In this document: positions 1 to 14,898 of the stretch, piece after piece | Layout of the letters: every line of letters begins with the position of its first letter | How positions within the stretch are numbered: position 1 is the stretch's first letter | Translations under genes and position numbers: made by a program | Assembly (NCBI GenBank): GCA_023055355.1 | Contig: JALJCS010000020.1 | Coordinates: forward strand, 5,873,001 to 5,937,000 | DNA: 64,000 nucleotides | Source of the DNA: Agelaius tricolor | Lineage: Eukaryota > Chordata > Aves > Passeriformes > Icteridae | Direction of reading: 5' to 3' | The notes under the pieces: model-generated | Databases searched by the model: none | Told to the model about the DNA's origin: nothing | The model's input: the letters and a program-made list of their open reading frames with translations, nothing else

Positions 1-750
1 AGGGTAAATTTCAGTTTTTAAAAGAGGAGTACTGTGGCTGTTAATGTGGCAGCAGTTATGGAAGCTTCAATTACATCCAGATGCATTTTGAAACACCAGG
101 AGCATTTTGTCCTCTGAAAGATGGACATGGACAGAAATAAATATTTCCTTCCATCTGCCATAGGGAAAAAAAAAAAGAATATACAAAAAGAGAATGTTTT
201 ATTCAAAGTAAAATCTGAACTACAGCAGAGCCAGAAGAAATGAGCTCAGGTTTCCCAATTTTTGAAAATCTTTAGCCAAAAATGATCCTAACACAGCCAG
301 CTGTGGTGAGTCTCTGGAACAGGCAGAGAGCTGTTACTCATTAGCAGATCTCTGCAGGATTTCTGGCTAGAAAACATCAGTTCTGCTCAGTATTTCAAAA
401 TTAGTGCTCAAGCCAGTCTTTCTCACCTTCCTTGTTTTGAAGAGAAATCCCCCTTGGTGCTCTGACAGGAGCTGAGCAGCCCCAGGTGAGCCAGGCCAGG
501 GCCCCAGTGAATTCCCAGCCTTTCCAGGAATTTCCAGGGTCCCCAGAGCTGCTCCTGGAGCATCCAAAGGAGCAGCCAGGCAGCACCAGAAAGCTCTGCA
601 GATAAACCTGTCCCGTGTCTGCACTTGTCAAAATGCTCAAACAGACAAGGAAAAGTCCTTGTCTTCCTCTGACAAATTAAATGTATTTTACCAGTGTTCC
701 TCCTAAATAGCAGAAGTGTGTTTTTTAACCTCAAAAATGTGCAGTAGAGT

Positions 751-874
751 GAGATGTAAAAAGCCCAATCTATTTTCTGAGAGAAGGCCAAGAGACAGTT
801 TAATAAGCAGCTGCATGGGAAGAAATTCCTGCTTGTAGCTCTTTAATGTAGCAGAAGAAGACATAATGAAATCT
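751..874. repeat. Direct duplication, copy 1 of 2
   Basis: This 124 bp block matches 1979-2102 in the same orientation with about seven differences, roughly 94% identity by eye. The copies are 1.1 kb apart, with flanks that do not match, so the boundaries are sharp. I do not recognise a repeat family. The minus strand of both copies is open across the block with a similar peptide, but nothing identifies it as coding. Confidence 0.9.
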
Positions 875-1978
875 AATAATTGGTAGATCATGTTAGAGAA
901 ATTCTGACTTCAGAATAAATTGGAGCTTTTTAAACAACAAAGATGATTATAAATTGAACAGTTTGCTGATACCACAGTGGCAAATTCTCTAATACTTTGA
1001 GGGTTTTTGCAGTCAGAGTAGGCATCTTCTAAAACCTGCCAAATTCTCCAACAGAAATGAGGGGGCTCTCTGCAAGCTGCTGGGTCAGGATCTTGGCCCT
1101 TCGTTAGCCAGTTTAATTAAAGAAGCCTGATGGAAGTTGGGGAATTTACCCTTGTACATCAAATTCACAGAGTATCAGGAAGGAAGAAAATATCACAGCT
1201 CAAAAGGAAGCCAATCAACTGGCAAACTTTGCTTTTCCAATGTTAATAAATTATACAAAACTTTTCTGTAATAAAAATTAATCAGGCAAGCTTCCTAGCC
1301 GGGGCTAAACTCAGCCTAATGATCCTTTGATGTAGAATTAGAATTTCTTCCAACAGTATTTCTTTCCTCAAATTTCTCACACTACAATTATTGTAGTTAC
1401 AGGGCAAGAGATACAGGTGGAGATGAACAACTCCTCCATGAGCTGGAAAATAATGAATGCACATTGCATCAACTTCTGGTAATCCAAGAAAGAAAACAAT
1501 AACCTCTTCCTCTGCCTGTCATGGCTAAAGATGTGCAACAAACCAAAAGTTATCAAGCAGAACGCACTTATTGCACCTGTGAGTGGTACAGTCATGGTTT
1601 AATATTAATAACCATGGTTTTATATGAATAAACTCAAGAGTAGGCAGCAAATAGTAGTTATAACTAAACAGGAGTAACCATGGCCAGGGCTGAGCTTGCT
1701 GTGTGACAACAGCTCACAAGCAAATGTTCTGTAAATGTCTCTCTCCAGCAGAAAGTGGAAACTTTATTTTGAGGCTGGCCTTTGGGACAGTCATTACATG
1801 ATGCTAGGTTAAAAGTGAAGTGAAAAAAGCCAGCAGCAGAGTTACTGGTGTGGGGAGGTGCTCCCAAACCCACCCTCTGTGAGGGCAGAGCAAAGGCACC
1901 TCCAGCCTGTCAGGGTGACTCACAGGACTCCAGGGACTCTGAGGTGTCCCTGCAGGGCCAACCCAAGGCAGAGGTCAG

Positions 1979-2102
1979 GAGATGTAAAAAGCCCAATCTA
2001 TGTTCTGAGAGAAGGCCAGGAGACAGTTTAATAAGCAGCTGCATAGGAAAAAATTCCTGCTTGTAGCTCTTTGATGTAGCAGAAGAAGCCAAAATGAAAT
2101 CT
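1979..2102. repeat. Direct duplication, copy 2 of 2
   Basis: Partner of 751-874. It begins at GAGATGTAAAAAGCCC and ends at AATGAAATCT as in copy 1. It is preceded by GC-rich unique sequence, unlike copy 1. It is either a local duplication or two copies of an interspersed element not recognised here. Confidence 0.9.
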
Positions 2103-4171
2103 GTATCCCTATATCCCTGTGTGGATTATCTCAATTTGGACCTTACTTCCAAACTGCTCTCCACTGTTAACCCTTAGATTGCCCTTTGCCTGCCTACATA
2201 ATGAAAACATGCAAAGAGAAACTTTTTCTATGCTTTGAGATCGTTAGGAAGTGATGCTTGGCTGCTGCTGCAGCATGGCCTCACTGAGGGCAGGAAAGCA
2301 ATTTGCAATTGCCTGTAGTTCCAGATCCAGCCAAGCACTTGACTGCTTGCCTAACTGCACAGCCCTGTGTTATTCCATTGACTAGAGCAGGACCACTCAC
2401 ACAGTTAAAATTAAATGCCTGGTTAAGTGCCTTGTAGGTTTTTGGCTTGTTAACAATTCACAGCCAATACCTCAACCTGCTTAGGCTGTCTCTCCTTCTC
2501 ACTGCAGTGCTCCTCTGGAGTTTAAAAGCTCCTTTTAACTCCAAATTGAACAAGTAAATGTGCTCCTGAAAACACCCCTGAGAAGATCTACTGAAGAACC
2601 TGCTATCTTTCCAACTTATGTAATTTTTTATAACAGATCTGTACATCACACTTATCTCATTAGCAGTCATCTCCTCAGGCAGCACATACAGTGTGGGTGG
2701 GTTTTCCTTTTTTTCATTTACCTAGGAAGTCTTGCTGTCTCTAATTCTCCATGAATCTCATGAATTGCCACTGAAATCTTTATAGCTACAGTAGCCTGGG
2801 ATGTAATGTTCTAAACCAATTTTATATCCAATAAAACAATTTAATACCTAATAAACTTTATGAAGAAAGTGGCACATTTCTAAGTAGTGCCTCTTGCTAA
2901 TGAAATCAAGCCAAAGATGCTTGAGGGAGAAAAGCTCCCTGTCTGTGGGTAGCAGGCACATACATGGATTTGTGCTGACACTCAGGACATCAGAGACCCC
3001 CCAACCCACTGGTACAATCTGATTGCCCAGCCAGATTTGGCAAAGCTGCACCAACACTTCATCAGTGAAGAATTCCTCATTGTTGTCACAACAGGCATAA
3101 CCCCCTGAAGAGTTCAGGTATGGAGGGAGAGTCAAAACGCCCCAAAGTCCAGTGAGGGGGCAAGGAGAGCTCCTGCCTCTGTCCCACTGCCAGGTTTTAC
3201 TTTGGCTCAACTTCCCAAAGGCACAGGCTTGGCTCCCCAGAACAGCAAGGCTGGAAAAGGCACAGAAACAGTCTCTCACCTTCCTAGTTCAGCTAAAGAA
3301 AGTGCCTGAAAACCACCACAGATGTGAAAAGTGAGAGTTCATCTTGCAAGAACTTTCTGGAGCACTCACACATTGACTACGAAAATTCTGGGAAGAGATG
3401 ATTTTTGGGTTTCATTTGAACAGAGTAACCTCAGGATGAAATTGGCATTCTTGAAAACAGAACTTCACTTGGGAGAACAGTCTCATCATTTTGCTCCACA
3501 GAGCAGCATGTAACAGATCTAATCAAATAATTGTAATATGCTTCAGCTAGAAAGAAGGGTAAGGAAGAAAAACTGTGTGTAAAGGAAAAGAGGATGGGTC
3601 ACAATAGCAGCAATGACTTATGAGGGTTATTTCTCTCATCTGAAAGCCCAATAACTCACAAGTACCCTGGCCATAAGTGAATTATATGAGCCTTTTGTGC
3701 AAGTAAAATTTTCCATTATGTACCTAGTCTGATGCACTGTAACAATTTGTCTCTTTTCACAAAATCATAAGGAATATTTCCCAGAGAACATCAAAAGCCA
3801 CAGAGGGTAAAAAGCTTTCTTGCTTGAGAAAATGCCCATACCTCAATCATCAACACTGCTGTACATTTAAAGCTGCTTCAGTGCAGAATGCTTTGGATGC
3901 TCTCTAGGAGGTGTGCCCCACAATACATCATTGACATACAGTCTATATCCTCTGTTTCCTTCTCTTTTTTCCTCTGGCACTAAGACTAAACTGCACTTTC
4001 AGTTTGGCTGCTGTCAATTTGCATTGACTCTCTGACTGTGGTGAAGTTACTCTGAATCCATACCAGCCTCAAGGCAGGAGCTGGCCAGAAGAACAGCTTT
4101 TGTAATCCTCCCCTGTCACCTGATTAGTTATCACAACAGGACCTGAGAATGCTCCATGATTTCAGCATGTT

Positions 4172-4188
4172 AAAAAAAAAAAAAAAAA
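4172..4188. repeat. Poly(A) tract, 17 bp
   Basis: Uninterrupted A run in intronic sequence. No retroposon body was recognised next to it. Confidence 0.9.
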
Positions 4189-7100
4189 GCAACTAATAAC
4201 AAAACTAGTGGGGTATATTTCTGCAGTTTGCCTCTTGGAGTAGTTTGGATGCTGTGCTCAGTATGTAGTGAGGTGCTTCATGTTTCTAAACTTACCTTAA
4301 AAAAAAAAATGAACTTTAAAATGAAATTTCTACACTATTTTTTATCTCATAGAGAAGCATTGTAGAGGGTGATCATGTGCTTTCAGGAAAATAGTACAGG
4401 TAATAGACCTGAACTTCATTTCTCAGTTTCTCAGCTGACACTTCCAGGGTTTGAAGAAAAAGTCCTCGATGTCATAATGACTGTAGAGAAGTAGGGACCT
4501 CTGAGTGACCTCATTCTGGACAGAAAACTGCTCCAATTCTAACCTCTGACTGCTTCAAAGGCTAATTCAGAACAGCAGTCCCTGTTATCTAAACCAAACT
4601 GGAAAATGCCAGCCCTGATTCTTCACTCCAGCTCAGGATACCACAGCCTGAAGAGACCAATTTGTGGCCCTGAGATACTCAGTCTTGTCTAAATATCTGA
4701 TGTCTGGGCTTTATACTATGGTAACAAAATTTGCACATTCCCTCCTGTCCATATTCTGCTGCATCATCCATTTCTTCATTTGGAAAAGAAAAATGAAGAA
4801 ACAGATGGGTGCACAGGCTTAAACACATGCACAGGTTTAAGCATTTTCCCTGGCCTGAGTGGGAAGTTAAAACTGTGCTCAAAAACCTCTATTATCCAGG
4901 ACTGGAATGAAATCTGCCCTGGGTGCTCTTGCATCTCTGTGAGATGGATCTGTGTAATCATCTTCCACTTAATCAAAACACAACGCAGCAGAGCTGTGAT
5001 TACACAATTTCAGATGACAAGTAACAGTCCTCATCATTTGTTTTGATGAATTCTGAGTTCACTATGTAGATAACACGGTTAATTTGTTATTCAGATATGG
5101 CTTTTAATCATTGAAGGACATCCTGTGTCTGACCAGGAAAAAAAAAAACCCAAACAACTCAACAACCAAAGTAACAATAATAAAGAAGTATTTGATAAAT
5201 GTGATATGTTTTGAACAATTTTGTTTAAGGTGTTGAGCTTAGCAAAAGCAGGCTAAGATAGCAAAAAATGTACTAATCAATGAATGGAAAACCCTCCCTA
5301 ATCCTGCCATGTTTCACTTCTCTGATATTTCACATCTGCAAGTTGCTGCACAGGAGTTGGGTTTTTTTCCTTAAATTACAGTCGTTTTGTATTCTGAACA
5401 AATTCACTTGCTCAGCAAGAGAAATGACATTAAACTGCTGACAAAATGTACAAAGCAGAGCTGGTTTCAGATATTCATGCTTTAGACTGTGTCAAAAGCA
5501 CTGCAAACATTAATATCAAACCATGACTACTTCTAATAGAAACCATGAAAGGAGCCAAAATAAAGTGTGTTTTCTAAAGCAAGAAGCTGAAAAAAAAAAA
5601 CGTGTCTCAGCATGATAAAGAAACAGTGGAAAATTCAGGTACTGATTTCATGGGTATTAACTATGCATAATATACCTGTGTGAGAAGGCAGCATAACCTT
5701 GTGGGTAGGGCATTTTTGTAAGCCTGAGAAGAGGAGCTGCTTCTGTCAAAAGCAGAGCTTTGGAATCAGACACCCCACACTTCAGTGTTCTCCAGGTAAA
5801 AGGCAGATAATAAAATTTCCTTCTGTGGAAGACACAGGAGAATCAGAAGCTGAAAAAATACAGAGCAATTAAAAGACCCTGGGGTGGGTTTTTTTTGTTT
5901 TGTTTTTAAAAAAAAAAACAACAACATCAGGGTTTTAAAATGCTGACAATTTGCTCACACATATTTAGGCAGGGCTTTTTGTGTTGATTTAGAGTGAGGG
6001 TCCTCCAGATATCCCTGATTATTGGTTTGCACATGGCAGGTCTGGGGCTCCTCAAAGTCAGCAAATGCACCCCTTTTTAGCCACCTGCAGCTGTTTCTCA
6101 ATTTAGCAGCAGCCAGAAGATGCTGGCTGAGCAGGGTGACCCCCTTTGTGCTACTCCCTGCTTCAGCACTGTGCAGCACCTCACTCCTTCTGCTGGGTGG
6201 ATCATCACCACTGGAAGAGCACATGCCATTAAATGTAATTGTCCCCTAACTGAAGTGTCATCTGTGAAATGGTTACTACTCCCAGCAATTTGAACAAGAC
6301 ACATATTAGGACAAACCAGTATTTATGTCTGCAATGGATGATATCTACACCAAGAATGAAGTAAATTGTTCTTCTTTAAGTCTTTGATCTTTAAGGGCAG
6401 CAATTTAAACCATTTATACACAGTGAACATTTCAGTGTATACAGCTTTCATCATTTTCAGCCATTTTTAGCCACAGAATGGGCCCTGTCTGTACTAAGGT
6501 TAGCATCAGGGTGACTGCTTACTTCAGTGTTTCCCTAAGCAAAATTAAAAGTGGCATCAGGTACTGGGAGATCAAATCTTGGCTCTCAAGTAGGTCCAGA
6601 AGAGGAAATTCAGTGAAGCTTGAAGGAGAAATTATTTAGTCTCCAGCTCCCCTTGCCTTTTTACAACCCTGAAAAGAACCAAAGCATTTACACCCCAGCT
6701 GCCTGGTGGTCCCCTGGGTAACTTTAGCACCTGGGGTAGGTCTGAGCACTCACAGTTTGCTCCAAGTTGTATTAGCCTGGCCCATCTGTTGGTGTGGAAA
6801 ATGTACCTGCAAACGCAGAAGCACTGGAAGTGCTCGGCTGTGCCATTAGTGAGGTGATTAGTGGCACTGGCAGGCAACTCTTGCTCTCAGAAGGAAACAA
6901 AATACCTTTTCATCAGCTGAAACACAGAAACTGAACCCATAAACATAAAGCATCTGCTTTTTTGAAAGCGAAAGGAAAGAGGAGAAAAACCAAGAGAAAC
7001 ATCATGGCTCTAAAATGATAAAAGCCCTTCTAAGAACCACACACTGCATTTGCTGAAAAGTCTGCAGCATCATTTGTCAGTTATGAAATGTTAAAGCGAG

Positions 7101-7627
7101 GATCTGAAGATGGAGCAGGTACATGACACCACTCTATTTTTGCTCTCTGAAAGCCTTACAGTGCTTTTAGCACAAGGCAACGTGGAGGTGCTGATCCCAT
7201 TTGCGGCAGACGCTCGTGGGCACTGGCAGCAGCCTGGGGAACCTGCTGGGTGCAATTACCCAGCTCTGATATTGCACAGGAGTGGCAGCACTGGACATCA
7301 TCAGAGCTCATCTCAGGGCTTGCTGCTGAGGAGGGACCAGCCTGCTCCACAGGGACACCAGCACTTCCTACCAAGGTGCCTCCTTCTCCCAAAACCACCA
7401 GGGAACTGATGCTTCCACCAGCTGCTTTTCAAAACTCAGCTAAAAATGCAATGGATTCAGGAAAACAAGATCTGATATTTCTGTTTACACTCTTTAAAAG
7501 CAGCCCAGGGCTGTAAAATTTTGCAGGAAACATCACTCTCATTTTCTCCAGCTGAATGATACAAAACAAATTTCACCCCTGCTGTAAAATGATGTTTAGT
7601 GATGCTACAACCGTGTTATTTAGGGAC

Positions 7628-7648
7628 AAAAAAAAAAAAAAAAAAAAA
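7628..7648. repeat. Poly(A) tract, 21 bp
   Basis: Longest pure A run outside the 38.7 kb tract. No flanking duplication or retroposon body was recognised. Confidence 0.9.
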
Positions 7649-9531
7649 CAACCTGAAAAAAGGTCTCTGTGCTCAAAAACTTCCTACTTTTTCTATGCAT
7701 GTACATCCACTAATGAAACATATTCTTCCTACTGAATACATGACTCCCTGTCTGCTTTAACATGACTTTCCTTCTTCCACAGCAGAACTTTGGAAATCCA
7801 GTCTTGGACCCACAGATCTTTGTACCTGGCACTCAGAAACAAAGATGCCATCAAAGACCCTCTCTTTTCATCCAGTCACACATCCTGGCATTACAGGGTG
7901 ACACCACAATGCAAATAGAGACATGAATGCCATGAGTGGGATCCAGACTCTTGGCTCAGCCAAATGCACAATAAAGACACCACATAAGAATTAAAACAAA
8001 AATTGTGGCTGAAAATCCCATGAACAAGCCAACTTTCTTATTGTTCTGATATACCCTGAAGGGTGCTTCAAAAGAGAAGAGTGGCAAACTATCTCTTCAC
8101 AAGGAATGGCTGTAGCACTGTATTTTGCTGCCTGAAAAAAAAATAAATTAAATGTTTTAAAGAAAATAGAGCAAGAAAAAGGTCTTTGGAGAAAACTGCC
8201 ACAAACTGACAAGAGTTTTGCCTGACTGAATTCAAAATACAGCCCTGCTCAGCCCATCTACTGAAAGACAATGTTTCAAAAAAAATTCAGCTTCTGTGAA
8301 ATTCTTCAGAAGACAAATCTGATTGACTTGTCAGCAGTTCCTTACTGTTCTGCAGTTCCAATAGCATATGATATGAGAATCAAATATTAATAACTTTGTT
8401 TCTCAGAAATGTTTCTGTAACATAAGGAGGTGTCTCTCATGAACCTGTTGCTTAAAATGATTGTGATTTTTCATCTTAGATGAGCTCAGAAAGCCAGCAC
8501 CACTAAGAGGGAAGCAGCTTTTGCGACTCCTTCAAGTCATTCAGCAGAAACAAAGAAGCAGAGGCAGCATTTGGTGATTTGAAGAGCACAAGCTCTGATA
8601 TTTCTGCTTTTCAGAAGGTGCATTGGTTCACACCATCACTCCTGGCAGTGCAGCATCACACGAGGGCATCATTGCACTGTAAACACACTGAGAGGAAACC
8701 AGCTCCTACCTCCAACACTCACTGTCCTCTCAAAGGGAAAAGACAGATGAAAGAAAGGCAGGAACTTCACTAAAAGCTCAGTTTTTATCTAAGGAAAGAG
8801 CAATGGAGATGGTGCACCTATTTAATAACACTTCCAATCATTTCTTCCTCCCTCCCTCCCAGTCAGGATCCCCTTCCTCACTGTTATTCATTTTCAGCAG
8901 AGGACCACGATGGTTTGAGCAGCTCCCTGCTGCCTTCTCACAGATTTCTTTGTGGTGTCTTTGTGAAAATCAATGCTACAACACTTTTCAAATGTAACTG
9001 TTTGGTTTGAGGCACTCATTTTTGCAGGCTAACACGGACAGGACAACTCCCAGCTGCCCTGCATTCATCTCCTGCAGCAAAACCCTTCAGCATGTGCTTA
9101 ACTTTAACTTTAACCAGGCACTTAGCTCCTGCTGACATCAAGGGGACTTCCACAAGTGCTGCACTGATGGCAAAGCCCCAGAGATGCAGGAAAAGTTTGG
9201 GTCTGCTCAAATCTTTGGCTGGTTCACCTCCCGAAGCTTCTCCAACCTCTTTAATGAAAAATCAACATAACCACAAACCACACTGTGTACTCCTACCCAG
9301 AAAATCAGGTTAGACAATTTTAAGATAAATGATTTTTTTTTTCTATTGTTGTTTTTATATGTGAATCCTGTTATTACTACATGTGAATCATCAAGAAAGC
9401 AAATGGGTGCTCTGACACACCATTTAAATTTTGGGAGCATGTTTCCTTGTCAGTCATTAAAATGACATGGTGGTTATACATATATTGATACAAAATATTA
9501 AAATCACATAAACACATGTGTAATTTTAGGA

Positions 9532-9545
9532 ATATATATATATAA

Positions 9546-9577
<32 letters not shown>
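9532..9577. repeat. Compound microsatellite (TA)n(CA)n(TA)n
   Basis: About 46 bp of TA repeats, then about ten CA repeats, then TA repeats again. It is probably length-polymorphic. Confidence 0.95.
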
Positions 9578-12500
9578 TTGGGATAGATATAGACACACTC
9601 TTGGCATCCTTCCACAAAATGTTTTTGCTTGAGGGAAAAAACCCCACTGCTAAGTTCCAGATCATTCCAATTGAGCAAACACCTCAGCAAAAGTAACACT
9701 ACAAGTATGAAATTAAGTTTGAGGTGTTCTACAGTACTGTAAGCTCCCTGCAGAGAGGATCTGACAGAACTACAGTCAAAGTGTTATCAGAGAAATTTTC
9801 AAGTGAAAATTCACCGGGATTTGGACATCCAGGTCATCAAACATCCTCTGGAAAATGTCACCCTTTTTATGGATTATTTCTCAAACCAGATGCACACCTA
9901 GCTTTATAAAGAAACAGAAATGTGACAGCACATGTGCTTGGGAAGGGGGAGAGGAAGGAAAAGGCACTAATCTGCCAGCCAAAATAATATTTAATATTAC
10001 AATTACTTTATTGCTTCCACTCCACTTGATTTTTTGGGCTAGCAATCAAGTCAGAAGGATTTATGGTATCAGAGGACCTGGCCCTCATTTTTCTTCTGAA
10101 TTGTCTCTATTGGCTGCACATCAAAATAAATATGTCTTGGGCATTTGACAGGGCAAAGAGCCAAGATTGCAGGTTCATGGAAATTTTTTTTGTTTTGTTT
10201 GTGATTTGTTTGTTAGTTTTCTTAAGCTTCTTTTGGAAAGGTTTAGTGGTATTTATCTACTGCAAGCAAGTGGGCAGGGCTTACAAGAGAAGCTTTGTTC
10301 AGCAGGCTTTGGTGTCAGGGAGGCTTGCTGCCTTATTTGAGTACCTCTCCTTTGTGTAGGGGATTTGTTATTTGTTTGTTGTCAAGATGCCTCTGGGCAT
10401 TAGCCCCCACTCCTTATAAAGATATTATTTTTCTATTATTTTTCATGCTGTTCCCCCTCAGCAGTTTCAGCTGCTGTAACACTCGAGGATGTTCCAACAG
10501 GCAGACAGATAATAGAGGGACACTGAAAGAATTCAATGTTGTGCCTTCAGATTTTCTTTCCTGACATGATTTTCCTTTGAAGTGGCTTCTCGGTCCCCAG
10601 ATACTGACTCCTCTTTCCTTGCTCTGCTTGATCTCTACTTTAATACAATTTTTTAAGTGCTGCAGCTTTACTTGTGTCCACATGGCTCCATACTACTATT
10701 ACCAGACCATGCAAAATAAAGAAGGATCAAGAAGCCTACCCCTCCTGGCAAGGCTGACCCTGGAAAATAAAAAGCCTCTTGGCATCCTGATGGAAGTCAT
10801 AAGGACTTCATTTTCTCCAGAACAGCTAATTTTCTTCTTGAGCCACTTACCTGGGAACTGACCCAGTTTCAGCACCCAGGTCCAATCCCTTCACAAAACC
10901 CAGGTCTTTAAAATGTGAAAGAGAGGTCACTCTGGGCAGGAGGCTTAATTTGGAAATAAAACCCCAAGTCAGCAACGTGGGAGATGCCATTAGGGTAATC
11001 TCAAGGCAAGAATATGGAGAAGAACAGGCAGACAGAGGAAAAATTAATATTACAAGGTCCTATTTCACATCTCAGCAGGCACAAGGTATGAACTTGACAG
11101 GTTTGTCCTCTGAGCAGCTGAAGGAATGAATCCCATGCACAGAGCATGAGTTCCAATGGCATAAGGCATTTCCAAGCTGTCAAAAAACCCCCAGCACTAA
11201 ATTCAAGCTGTTCTGATTCACTGGTACATGACTATAGAAATAGTGAGTCTGGCACCTTTCAGCTTTCCTCAGGATTGCAGCTCTAAAAGGATGATGTCTG
11301 GAAAAACATCAACAGCTTTCAGCTTGCTAAGGCAGAAACATTTCACACAAGGCTTTTTAACACATTTGAGAAATAAATAAAATTTAAGTGCTACATGCCT
11401 CTGGATCCAGTACAGCTTCCCTGAACTGGTGTGGACTGGTATTCTCATTACCAATTTCATGGAAACCACACTCATTTGTCAACTAAGAATTGGACATAAC
11501 CCCTTTATCACTGGCCATAACCAAGCTTTAGGGCACATCTCAGAAGTTAAATGAAATGCAGTATCAGCAGGTTTACACAGGGCAGATAAATAAAAGCCTA
11601 AAGGAAGTGGTGGGTAATAACTTGCACAAAGGGGTAGTTGAGGTGCATGAAAAAAAAAATTAGGTGGCTTCACAAAAATCAGACAGTAACACAGTTCAAA
11701 AAGAAAGTTATCTTGAGACACTGCACTAAATCTAGTGATGAATGTGCTGATAACTCAATACTTAGCTTTGTGTCACCACTGTAAATCAGAGGCAATTTTT
11801 CAAAAGTCTGAATGTTGTTCTTTCTTAGTCCATCTTCAGCTCAGAGTTCTCAGCTCTAATGGCAAGACCAAAATTTATAGTCCAGAACTTTGAGCTGATT
11901 CTTGTGCTAGATGGGAGCTTGTCTCCAAGAGGTTAGGCTAACATATTTCTTACTCTCACAGATGCTTAAAAGTTGTTAAGGAAGTCTGAGACTGACAAAA
12001 AGCAGAACAAGATTTAGCCTAGGACTTTGGGAAGAGATAAGAATCAAATTTTAAACACTTCCTAATATTTGTCATGCAAATTCTTCCTTCTGGAAAGGTT
12101 CTCTTGTTCTTCACTATCAGACCAATATTTTAGAGTCCTCAGATATTTGTTTTCATGTCTAATATATATATTTATCCATGAACAAAAGTCACTGAGCCCA
12201 GGGCTCTCCCACCAGCACAACAGAAAATGCACTGAAGGGCTCAGTGGTGCAGGACACAATATAAAACTTTTCCTTTTGATCCAGATACTTCAGGGCTTTT
12301 CAACACAAATATAATTAAGACTGGTTAATTGATAGATATCGAAGTGAATGTGCGTAATTAAACAAACATAGTGGGTTACTATGGAATTTCTAATTCAGGT
12401 GGAATTCTCTTTACAGGGCAGATCTGGGTTAGCAGTCTGAGGCAACTTTGCACACAGAAGTTTCCTTCACACTTTGAATTGATTCACTCTTTCTGAATCA

Positions 12501-14833
12501 GATCAGCAAGACATTAGTTTCTTTGACATCTTCACTGAAAGGATGTGTCAAATTCTGAAAACACTTTGAAATTTGTCACAGACATGTAAGTGAGAGAAGT
12601 GATTTAGTCTTCAGTGTTGACATGAATAAGTGGTTTAGTGGCACCCTTTTGAAACACTGCACAGTGAAATGCATTTATGTCGGCTGGAGGAGCAATCTAA
12701 AGCAATCTGAAAGTGGAGTTGGTAAACACAGAGACAACATGCAAGAAGGAAAACAACCTCACTGAGATGCTTGGAACAAAGGCAGAGAAAAGCCTTCCAC
12801 ACTTTGTCAACTTACTGTACCCCATACACCATAAAAAAAATAAAATTAATTAAACTGTGCAAAGATGGCTCAGCACTGACCATGGCTGCCCAGATGTCCT
12901 GACAGCAGCTCACACACCTGGCCAGACCAACTGGGCTGGAGATTCTGTCCACAGCAGCTGCTTACAAGATGTGTGTAATGCATTAGTGACAACTTCACCT
13001 GCAAAGCAAGGTAATGTTAGGCTCTGATTAAGATCTCATCACTGAAACCAAAGACATGGATCTATTTAATAGATCCATTTTTAATAGGCTCATCAGCTGC
13101 AGAACCATATTGTCCCACTTGCACATGACAAGGAAGCATAAGACACTTGTGATAACCAGCTCTGTTCACATGTCTGAATCATTCAATTAGCTTTTCCCCT
13201 TTGTGACAAAAGAACAGTGCAGATGACACAGCACAGGCTGAGAAAATCCATCTAATGCCTTCATGGATATCTCACACTGGAGGAAGTGGTGGATTGAGCC
13301 CAAGGTTTGTGCTGACACTGATATTTTAAGCAGCCTTTCCTAACTCACTCGTTGCCTTTCTAACCCTCTCTGAAGGGGCTGAGTTACAGCAACAAACGCT
13401 GCCACTGTGTGGTCAGTTTTTTTAGCATTCAGGTAGACACAACACACTTTGTGTTCTTCATTCCCTCCCCTCCAAGGGGAAACTGAGAAGCAAGTTGATT
13501 CATCTTGTTCCAGTGATGACCTGGATGCAGGAACAAATTCAGGCTTAACGTGTGTTTTGCCAATACCAGCACATCCCTATCTACCTGTGAATGAACAAAC
13601 CCTAATGATCTGCACACAGAAGAAAGATGAGAGAAACACGGCTAGATGTGAATAAAGCAGAGAAAAGGACTGAAAAAAAAAACCTGATTCTTTTTTCTTC
13701 GGTATCATAGGGATTATTGAAATGCACTTTTCAATAGAGAAAAAACAAATTACAGAATGAATCAATGTTTGAAATCTGTCCCATTTCAGAAGAGAAAAAC
13801 AAATGCATATTTTAAATTACATTGATGATGTGCTCTTTCTTCCCATCAAATTGATTTGCACAGTATTAAATATCTAATTAAAATGCAACCACTGAATTGT
13901 TTCTCTGGAGGACAGGGAATCAGGCAGGACAGGAGGGCAGAACTGAGGCTCAAAGAGCTACAGCACCACAGCTTCACATCTGGCTTTAATCCCAAGCAGC
14001 TTTCAGGGTGTGAATCACTGAGATATTCTGTCCATGCAGGGCACAGCAAACATTTACCCCTCTGTGATAATTTCTCTTCTGGTCCAAGCCCACGAGGCCA
14101 ACAGACATAGTGCAATAAACAAATGTTAATGTGCCTCATTCTTGCCAGTTAATTAATAGTTCTTCTCAGAAACCATTTAGTAAATTATTTGGATGATGCA
14201 TAGTGCTTTGAAGGCGTTTTGCAGTCACTAATAACACCATTCTGCCTTCCTATTCCACAGCTGGTTTTATTAATGGAATCTTTTTATGGACGAGGGCTGA
14301 TCTGCAAGAATATTCACAAAAATAACACCCAGAAATATGTTCCATATAGGTTGTTCTGAATGCCTAACCTCTAAGAGGCACAGCTGTTGCAGATAGCCAT
14401 CAGTTTGCTGGCTGCAGAGACTGATTGCCTTCAGGAACTCAGAGCCTGACATTGCTGTGTTTGGTGAAGGTGCTTGCTGTGACTTTTCTAACTTTCCAGA
14501 AGACACCAGAGTTCCTAACAAGGAAAAATTCACTTGCTCCATCCCTTATTGAACTCTACCAAGTCTAATGGGCTCTACTGATTCATTTTCACTTAATTGG
14601 CTCTAAGATGCTACCTCATTATTAGTTCAGCTGCAGGCATTCACACCATCTTGGAAAGGTAAATTGGACCTAAAACCAGGGAATTACTCCTTTAATTAGG
14701 TTGGATTGATCAGAAAGGCTACAAAGATCACCTGCATTAACTACAAATCAGCACATGTACCCTGCTTAGAGTCAGGGAGTGACAAATGACCACAGAGACC
14801 CTGTCTTGTAGCACCCAGCAGTGTGAGACCAAG

Positions 14834-14898
14834 CCAGGGTTGGTTCCAGTATGGAATGATCCATCCAGGGTTGTTCCAGTATGGAATGATCCATCCAA
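14834..14898. repeat. Tandem duplication of about 30 bp
   Basis: Two adjacent copies of a unit containing TTCCAGTATGGAATGATCCA; the second copy is one base shorter at a GG. This looks like a recent slippage-type duplication. Confidence 0.9.

Noticed and set aside
2848..3279. Minus-strand open frame of 143 codons, considered as a missing GALNT9 exon
   Set aside because: Does not match any of the expected downstream segments (WQCGGS, VAHIER, WMDDFKSHVY or the lectin domain).
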